64,000 nt of DNA from Sphaerolaimus hirsutus (taxonomy: Eukaryota; Nematoda; Chromadorea; Monhysterida; Sphaerolaimidae), in assembly GCA_964036195.1 (NCBI GenBank), contig OZ038453.1, positions 28,462,997 to 28,526,996 on the forward strand. Reading direction: 5' to 3'. Numbering within the stretch: position 1 is the stretch's first letter; the number at the start of each line of letters is the position of its first letter. Position numbers and translations under genes: made by a program. Below the pieces are notes generated by a model that did not search any database, was not told the origin of the DNA, and worked only from the letters and a program-made list of their open reading frames with translations. This document shows, piece by piece, positions 56,290 through 64,000 of this stretch.

Positions 56290-57983
56290 AAATAAGCGCC
56301 AAGGAGTTCAAAAAATATATCACTATTTTGTGTGAAAAAATTTTGTGTGCATGATTTACAGAAGTAAATGTGTTACTGTAAGTGTATTCAGGAAGAACAA
56401 ACCCTCTACTGCTTATTTTGTATACATGTTCATGCAATTGCAAGGATATTCAACACTTTTCCCAAATAATGGGCCAATGAGGATGTTCAAATGCAATAAA
56501 AAAAATTAAAATAAAATGGAAAATTGAAGAATAAAATATAAAAAATAACATGAAACAAGAATAAAATTAAAATAAAATACAATTTTTATACAATTTTTTT
56601 ACAATATGTATACAAATAATTTTTATTCAACCAACTGTGGTCAGGTGTCATGTAAAAACCATGTTAAGTGTTAAATGTCATGTAAAAGACATTGTAAAGT
56701 GTCATGTGAATGCAGATCTTATTTTATCATATCTAAATCTCATTTTATCATATCCAAACCCTCTGTTCTTGTATCCAAATCTTATGTAAAAGGGTAAGAT
56801 TTGGATACAAAACATAAGTTTTGGATACTATAAAATAGGATTTAGATACACATGACACTTTAAAGGGTCTTTTACATGACATTTGACACTAAACAGAGTC
56901 TTTTAAGTGACACATGACATTATCTATACATGTTATGAAGCAACCAAAGTCCCTGGCAGGGGACAAATTTGTAGTCTTCAGGCAGAATTTCAATCACTAT
57001 ACAAAAATACAGTGATCGATGAAAATTAAAGTGTAAATAAAATAGAATTCACTAATCGCCCTGAGCTGAAATTTGGCATGCGAACTCACTAAGTGAAGGA
57101 GTACACACATGCCAAATTTGAGCCAAAGCGAAATAAATTTACACACACCCCACAAAATATGCATGGGTGTGGGTAACTATCTTGCAAAATTTTGTGCATG
57201 CTAATTTGGTGACAATTCGCCTAATTAACAGGCAAACAACCCATACACACCAATTATAGACTATTGAAATTTTTTTTTTTTTGCCGGGGACTGGTCCCTG
57301 GCCGGGAGCTGTCTAAATAGCCAAATAAGCGCCAAGGAGTTCAAAAAATATATCACTATTTTGTGTGAAAAAATTTTGTGTGCATGATTTACAGAAGTAA
57401 ATGTGTTACTGTAAGTGTATTCAGGAAGAACAAACCCTCTACTGCTTATTTTGTATACATGTTCATGCAATTGCAAGGATATTCAACACTTTTCCCAAAT
57501 AATGGGCCAATGAGGATGTTCAAATGCAATAAAAAAAATTAAAATAAAATGGAAAATTGAAGAATAAAATATAAAAAATAACATGAAACAAGAATAAAAT
57601 TAAAATAAAATACAATTTTTATACAATTTTTTTACAATATGTATACAAATAATTTTTATTCAACCAACTGTGGTCAGGTGTCATGTAAAAACCATGTTAA
57701 GTGTTAAATGTCATGTAAAAGACATTGTAAAGTGTCATGTGAATGCAGATCTTATTTTATCATATCTAAATCTCATTTTATCATATCCAAACCCTCTGTT
57801 CTTGTATCCAAATCTTATGTAAAAGGGTAAGATTTGGATACAAAACATAAGTTTTGGATACTATAAAATAGGATTTAGATACACATGACACTTTAAAGGG
57901 TCTTTTACATGACATTTGACACTAAACAGAGTCTTTTAAGTGACACATGACATTATCTATACATGTTATGAAGCAACCAAAGT
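55918..57983. repeat. 1,033-bp tandem duplication in right arm
   Basis: 55918-56950 and 56951-57983 appear identical by eye, including the 71-aa frame at 56228 and again at 57261. The left arm has a single copy. The junction is CAACCAAAG|TCCCTGGCAGGGG. Confidence 0.9.
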
Positions 57984-59359
57984 CAGCGTCTTCTACCACC
58001 GATTCCGGCAACTCCAAGACCGTAGTGAGTGACGGCCTCTAGAGTAGTTGGATTTTCTCGTTGTAGCTGAACGTCCACTTGTCAACAGCCAAGTTGAGTT
58101 TATTTCGTGGTTGACAGGGGGTTTCGAAGTTGTTTCAGGTACTTTATTTTGATCAGATACAGCTTGAATACAAAAGCGCAATGTTAGCGAGCTTCCTAGT
58201 CAAAGTCGAAGTCGAAGCTTATTGTCGGTCACAAGCTTGGGGTCAGAAGACTGAAGTAAAAACTTCCAAAGTAGCCGAGATTCTTAATCAAATATTCTCC
58301 ATGGATAAATAATATAGTGCAGGAAATATATTTTGCGTGGTAAATTAATATAGTGCATGAAATAGATAAAGTGTGTGAATATAGATATTGAACAAAATGA
58401 ACCTAATTATCAATTCTCTGTATTTCTTTATCCATCCATTTTGTCACGGTCAACACAATACAAATCTAAGCACTTTTTTCCGCGATGGCTTGCCATTGTC
58501 AACCGGAACTCGCAGCTGTAAAATAACATCACAAAAAGACGAAAACTTGTCTCAATTAGGTGTTATCTTGCATCTTACACAAGTAAATAGCACTGCATTA
58601 GCATTGCTGCACTTGAGGAGCAGCAAAAAGTTTTTGGCGCTGGCGCCATTGGCGCTTTGTGTCAACATCCTTTGGCACCATTGGTGCTTGGTGCCTTGTT
58701 CTTGAAAAGTGCCATGGCGCTTTTGGCGCTTGGCGCTATTTTGCTGTGGCGCCATTGGCGTATGGCCACAAAAGTCTGGCGTTTTTTTACATCACTATTC
58801 AAGGCCAACTTTATCTTTATTTTTTTTGACTCGATTAGGCATAATCTTGCTTTTGGCGCTGGCGCTATTTGTGTTTGGTGCTCGCATGCCAAAAGCACCA
58901 TGGGGGTATTCAAAGTGGAATTTATTGAGATCTCAATTGAGTAGCTGTTTCAATTTTGACAACGAAACATGTAGGTTACAAGTTTTCTGCACTTTGTAAA
59001 AGTACCATGCAGAAACCATGTGCCTATCATGTTGGAGCAGAGTAAAACACATGCAAACATCAAATGCTCCACTTGATTAATCGAACATTGACTATTCAAT
59101 TGCATCAATGTGAACTTTTTCAATTTACAAATGTGTCCCTTTGCAAAATACAGTTTATGCCACAATAAATACCACATTGTAAAAAAACAATTCTAACAAT
59201 AATCTGTCACTGACAGAGCCATTCAAAGTAATTATTGCTGTGCACCATAGATCATTATAAATCACAATCTCAATCATTTGGAGATCAAAAGATGTTGCTG
59301 CAGGCCATATGCAAAATAATAATAGTGTGTAAACTAGAAAGGGCATAGACCACATGCTG

Positions 59360-59710
59360 GGGGCACTCCCAGACCCTATAAAAGACCCTGTAAAGTGGCA
59401 AAAACCCTGTAAAATGTCATGTGTCATGTAAAAGACCCTGTAAAATGTTGTGTGTCATGTAAAAGACCCTGTCAATTGTCAAATGTCATGTAAAAGACCC
59501 TGGCAAGTGTCATGTGTTTCCAAATCTTATGTTTTTGTATCCAAATCTTATGTAAAAAGTAAGATTTGGATACAAAAACATAAGATTTGGATATGATAAA
59601 ATAAGATTTGGATACACGTGACACTTTACATGCTATTTTACATGACACATCACATTTTACAGGGTCTTTGACCACTTTTCAGGGTCTTTTACAGGGTCTA
59701 TGCGTGGCAG
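59360..59710 (-). mobile_element. H-family hairpin in right arm
   Basis: Mirror of 43147-43518, 21 bp shorter in the loop. CTG at 59357-59359 and 59711-59713. Shows that the H insertion preceded the arm duplication. Confidence 0.82.
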
Positions 59711-61680
59711 CTGATAATCAGAACATGAATATGGAAGCTCCAGGTGATTCTGATCATTTTAATTGTTTATTGGTGAAAATTGGTTGAGAAATAGCTGAGA
59801 TATTGAGTTCTGAAATTGCATGCATTTTCATTCAACTGGATCAAATCAGCATATGAAATTTACACATCACTAATCCGACCACACAAATTTAATCTGCACG
59901 CTGTCCTGATCATTTTAATTGTTGACCGCTCATAAACAGCCCATAAATGACCAACTTATTAAGCTTCAAAATCAATGTCCAGATAAGGCATACAAAATGA
60001 ACGCCTTTGTATAGACGCCCTAATCTCAGGACTGGGGGATTATTTGAGCAAACAACAATGTTTGGTCACAACACAAATGAAATTTAGTGTACATAATTAT
60101 TTACTGCACATTTCAAAACAACATGAAAATCACTGCAATACAACATGATCTCAGATGATCACCAAAAACATCCATCAGTTCCCACGTTTCTTGCACATCA
60201 CCCTGATTTGCATATTAATTTTACCTTAATAGCAGTGTTGTTGATGAAAGTGTTGAATACTATCAGCACATTGCCAACACACTGGCTTACACCAGCCAAA
60301 GTTTCGCGATCACAACTTAAAGCAGCGTTGAGCTAGAGCACCATGTGTACATCAGTACAAAATGACCGAAATTGTAACACCCACAGTTCCGCAGTGGGTG
60401 GAGCTTGAGGGATGAAATTTTGGGTAAAAACTCAAAACACCTGATATGTTTACGTGTTAAAATTTTGTGACAGTAGCTCGCCCCTAGCGCAAATGGCGAG
60501 CACTGTCCAGGGACTTTTCAGCCCGACCATGCATACCTATTTGAGTGAAATCACAAAAAATAAAACTAACTCAGTCGACACCCTAATGCAATAATCTTTG
60601 TGAAGCACAAGGGCCGAATGGACCTTTTGTAAGGTCAAAAATTCTGTTTACAAAAAAAAAATTTGTCGCCGGGGTCGTTTAGCCCGGGGACAGTTACCAC
60701 AAAGTCCCAAAAAGTAGCATAAATTTTTGTGTGGTATGGGCACGGGGCCAAACGACCCCGGTCGGGGACGAAAATTTGTTGTATACTAAAAAAAATTTTC
60801 TCGCCGGGGTCGTTTGGCCCCGACCGGGGACAATTACCACAAAGTCCCAAAAAGTACCATAAATTTTAGTGTGGTACCGGGGCCAAACGACCCCGGTCGG
60901 GGACCAAATTTCGTTGTATACTGAAAAAAAAATTTCCTCACCGGGGACGTATGGCCCCGGTCGGGGCCATTTCAATATTGCCGGGGACCGGTCCCCGGCA
61001 GGATTTCATGCACTATAAAAAATACAGTATTTAACGAAAATTTAAGTGTCAATAAAAAAATTATCAGTAACCGCTATGAGCTAAATTTTGGCATGCGTAC
61101 TCACTAAACAAAGGAGTACACGCATGCCAAATTTGAGAAAAATCAAAAAAAATTTTACACCCCCCCAACAAAATTTGCGTCGGCGTGTGTAACGGTCGTG
61201 CAGAAATTTTGTGCATGCAAATTTGGTGTTAATTAACCTAATTAACACACAAAGAACCCATGCACACCAATTATTGTTTTTTGACAAAATTTATTTTTTG
61301 CCGGGGTCCGGTCCCCGGCCGGGGCCTGTGTAAATAGCCTAATTGTTTGGGCGGCTCCGTGCACTCCTAAACGGATTTGATGGGGTTCATCGCTGCGCCA
61401 TGGATACCATTTCAACGTTTTTTGATGTTATTGTTTCATTACATGAGACTTTTTCAGACCCACCGCATATCAATTGTCGCTTTATTTAGCACGCTTAACC
61501 TAAGACTGCATTTTGTCGCCTTGAATTACCTGAAAAATTCGAAAACTATTTTTGAATTTTCGAATTTTTTAAAAAATAAATCGATTTTTAAGTGTTTTTT
61601 CCAGGGGTGAAATAAAAATTCAACCATTATGAAAAATTCGAAAATATTTTCGAATTTTCAAATCTTTTTTGGCCATCGTT

Positions 61681-62031
61681 ACTCCCCACCTTCGAAATAC
61701 CCTCCCCCAAATTGACTGTACAAAGAATGTAAATGACAAACATTCAGTTTGTGATTTGGGCAATGCAAAACACACATTAATTTAATGAATTGTTATGTTA
61801 GAACAGTGTTCCATACTTATATAAGTCAATAGACTCTTCTATATAGTGGTTATTGTTCCATTTTTCAATGTTTGCATACGTTACAGTCGACAATTCAGTA
61901 CTGGAACTTTAGTACTGGAGTAGTGGAAAAATTTCTTCAAACTTTAATAAGCCCCCCTCGTTTACCCCCCCCCCCCCTCAAAATTCCCACTGAAACAATC
62001 ACCCCCTGGGGGGTATTTCGAGGAAATACGG
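61681..62031 (-). mobile_element. G/C-run MITE
   Basis: CTCCCCACCTTCGAAATACC ... GAGGAAATACGG then TA. Internal TATATAAGTCAATAGACTCT is shared with 39400-39660. The left end is not exact. Confidence 0.6.
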
Positions 62032-62227
62032 TAGCATTCATTGCGAAAATCAGACCTACTTTGCATGTAAATGAATCATTTAAAAGACATTAAAATTACC
62101 ATTCTGTCATAAAACAGGCGGCTGTATAATAAGTGGATGGTTCCATCACATATATAAGCATCACAATCTGAGAATAGATACAGAAGCAACAAAGTTTGTA
62201 TTTAGATTTCCTCAACACTCGTGCGAA

Positions 62228-62343
62228 ATGTGCTCCATGGTGCTGCCCACGTGGCTGGCACTGCTCATCTTTGCCTCACTGCCGTCGCAGCTGCCAGCAA
62301 ATCTACCAAGGCCCAGTGGTGTCTGCCCCTGGTTCAGAAGTTG
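62228..62343 (+). CDS. possible first exon encoding a signal peptide
   Basis: Opens MCSMVLPTWLALLIFASLPS, then QLPANLPRPSGVCPWFR: a start, a hydrophobic core and a plausible cleavage site after QLPA, in DNA that is clearly GC-richer than its surroundings. A donor AGTTG|GTTACC is possible, but a TA-inserting MITE begins at 62348 and blurs it. No downstream exon could be matched in the window. Product unknown. Confidence 0.35.
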
Positions 62344-62347
62344 GTTA

Positions 62348-62633
62348 CCGTATTTCCTCGAATTACCCCCGGGAGGTTTATTTTTTCAGAGTGAAAATTT
62401 TGAGAGAAAAACGTGAAAAATGCAACAATAACCACCATTTATAAGTTTTTACAGCCTTATATAAGGATGTAGATGGTATAAACGATGTTCTTACGTAACA
62501 CAGTACCGTTTGAACACTGAGTAACACAGTGTTTTGAACGTCTGTTATGCATTTCCCGGACCACAAATTCATAGTGTCCATTTTGAGGGGGGGGGGTATT
62601 TCGAGGGGGGGGGGGGTATTTCGAGGAAATATT
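62348..62633 (+). mobile_element. G-run MITE, CCGTATT ends
   Basis: CCGTATTTCCTCGAATTACC ... TCGAGGAAATAT, TA at 62346-62347. Same GCATTTCCCGGACCACAAAT core as 7978, 15604 and 20231. Confidence 0.8.
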
Positions 62634-62639
62634 TATATT

Positions 62640-63820
62640 TAATTGTTGTGCAAAATTGAGTTGTAAAGATGAATTTTGAATCAAACTTGCACAAAAAAAA
62701 CTAGGAAACATGGCCAAAATGGCTTTGTTTGTATGATATATTGAATAAAACTATGTGCACAGTGTGAAAAGTCCACGAGTATGCAATTTTAAGTGTAGTT
62801 TAGGTTGTTGATGAGGATGAAACTTTTTCCTTACCTGTTTTTTTCTCAGGTTTATAGCAAAAATTTGTGCCCAGAAAATGGGTATTTTATTAGAGCCTAA
62901 AAATAGCTATCTGTAATCTACTGTAGCCCATCTGAAAAAGTGTAATCACAGAATTACATAACTCTACAAGCCAAGGAGATGTGGCTATCTTGGCAGAACA
63001 TACAGTAGAATGATTGTCCTTCATTTATAGATAAAGCATCAACCACTAATATGCAAATTATTACTTTGGTTATTTTTCTAAAAATACCCCCATCAAAATG
63101 GTCACTATGAATTATAAACCCATCCACCCCCCTGGCAATACCCATATTCAAAATCAGTAAATAGAATGGTATGCCAAAAACTGCAGTTGTGATCTGCGTA
63201 ATGAAGAACACATGTTAAAAACAATGATTGTGTTATGTTAGAACAAGGTTTATATATACCATCTACATAAACCTACATTGGACACTTTTACATGGCATTT
63301 ATTGTTGCATTTGTGTGTTGCAGAACACACATTAAAAACAATGATTGGGTTATAGTCAGCAGACACGATACAAACAAATTTTAGTTACCTATGTCTACAG
63401 CTGGCAGATGGCCAATGGAAAACTTATGCATCAAGATTTTGTAAAAATAAAAGAAACGCGATATTCACTGAAACTTTTTAGTTACCATCTAAAAAATATT
63501 TATTTGCATTTTTTTCATAAAATTCATGGGCTTATTATTATTATTTTTTTTCACGCGGGAACAAGTCAAAATCTGCAAAAATCAACAAATTTGCAAAAAG
63601 TGATGACGTCATGATGTAGTGTTTCCTCTGGAAAAGTGTATGGTGAAATGTCATCCGAGATAACATTAGAACATAGTTTATATCATCTACATACTTTTAT
63701 GAGCCTATAGACTGTTATACATGGTGGTTATTGTTGCATTTTTCTGTGTCTTCATATGTTACAAACAATACATAGGTAACTACTGAGAGTTCAATAAATG
63801 TTTGGTGAAAAAAATAGACC
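62640..63820. other. AT-rich DNA with MITE fragments only
   Basis: No gene recognised. Pieces of the G-run MITE family occur at about 63070-63130, 63230-63310 and 63640-63750 (GTGGTTATTGTTGCATTTTT). Confidence 0.5.
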
Positions 63821-63821
63821 C

Positions 63822-64000
63822 CAGAGTTGTTAAAAGTAATGAACATTTTTAAAAGTATACATCAACATAAAGTATGTATTTTTTACTCACCCCCTGAGTA
63901 CAGAAAATGTAAAGTATAAATTTTTCACTTTTACTCATGAGTATACATGAGTCAATTACTTTTCCACCAGAAAATGTAAGGTGAGTATTTTCACGAATTT
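63822..64000 (-). mobile_element. hAT-like element, CAGAGTTG end, cut by window edge
   Basis: Begins CAGAGTTGTTAAAAGTAATG and continues AAAGTATACAT...TTTACTCACCCC, as in fragments at 16372-16500 and 25793-26196. The right end is outside the window. Confidence 0.6.

Larger units (their letters stand above)
41517..61339. mobile_element. 19.8-kb giant palindromic (foldback) element with 9-bp duplication
   Basis: Outer ends GGCTATTTACACAGGCCCCG and CGGGGCCTGTGTAAATAGCC are inverted. Both flanks carry TAATTGTTT (41508-41516, 61340-61348). Sequence from each end inward is inverted-identical or nearly so for about 9.7-10 kb, with the axis near 51.26 kb. The 9-bp duplication and long inverted ends fit a Mutator-like (MULE) non-autonomous foldback. 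No transposase frame is seen. Confidence 0.88.
51270..61339 (-). repeat. right arm of the giant palindrome
   Basis: Mirror of the left arm. For example, the 63-residue frame at 42521-42712 (minus) recurs unchanged at 60145-60336 (plus). It differs by the MITE at 55673-55838, a tandem duplication (55918-56950 / 56951-57983) and loss of sequence equivalent to about 44615-45436 (junction near 58282). Confidence 0.85.

Noticed and set aside
41517..61339. Assembly artefact as the explanation for the giant palindrome
   Set aside because: Not fully excluded, but outer flanks differ beyond a shared 9-bp duplication, and the arms carry unique insertions, a deletion and base changes, which a simple fold-over read would not produce.

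Overview
This is a repeat-saturated, AT-rich eukaryotic window from an animal genome, probably a marine or aquatic invertebrate (the lineage is inferred; nothing here fixes a species). It holds one recognisable gene and an unusually legible record of transposon insertions. There are no bacterial-type operons, CRISPR arrays, rRNA genes or convincing tRNA genes. Most open frames in the window are chance frames inside repeats.

Gene (about 899-30471, plus strand): a bicarbonate transporter of the SLC4 family, closest in visible motifs to electrogenic Na/HCO3 cotransporters (SLC4A4/A5, NBCe type). I could place 27 exons whose reading phases join without a break. They encode about 1,010 residues: most of the cytoplasmic N-terminal domain, the membrane domain and a C-terminal tail. 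The first exon or exons lie upstream of the window. Exons are 58-218 bp and are separated by introns made almost entirely of mobile-element debris.

Introns: one family of snap-back hairpin elements (called H here) has inverted ends GTGCCAGTCCCAGACCCTGT... and inserts with a 3-bp CWG target duplication. Three introns of the gene (26323-26648, about 29099-29361, 30176-30370) consist of one H copy each. The element supplies the 5' GT, and the duplicated CAG supplies the 3' AG. This is the expected architecture of an introner, a transposon that makes introns. A second family, with GCCCGACA-type inverted ends, ends at the acceptor of four other introns. One of those (20063-21312) has a GG rather than a GT donor.

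30.5-41.5 kb: no confirmed gene. It holds hairpins, a 1.39-kb foldback element with a perfect 8-bp duplication (34970-36360), three copies of a CAGGGTTGG-ended hAT-like element (the first lies at 8682-9521), G-run-rich TA-inserting MITEs, and two diverged copies of an unidentified repeat.

41517-61339: a 19.8-kb near-perfect palindrome bounded on both sides by the 9-bp direct repeat TAATTGTTT. This indicates a giant foldback (MULE-like) element or the composite remains of one. Its arms of about 10 kb carry smaller foldback elements of the same family with their own 9-bp duplications. The arms differ by a MITE insertion, a 1,033-bp tandem duplication and a deletion of about 0.8 kb.

61.4-64 kb: more MITEs and one possible signal-peptide exon (62228-about 62343).
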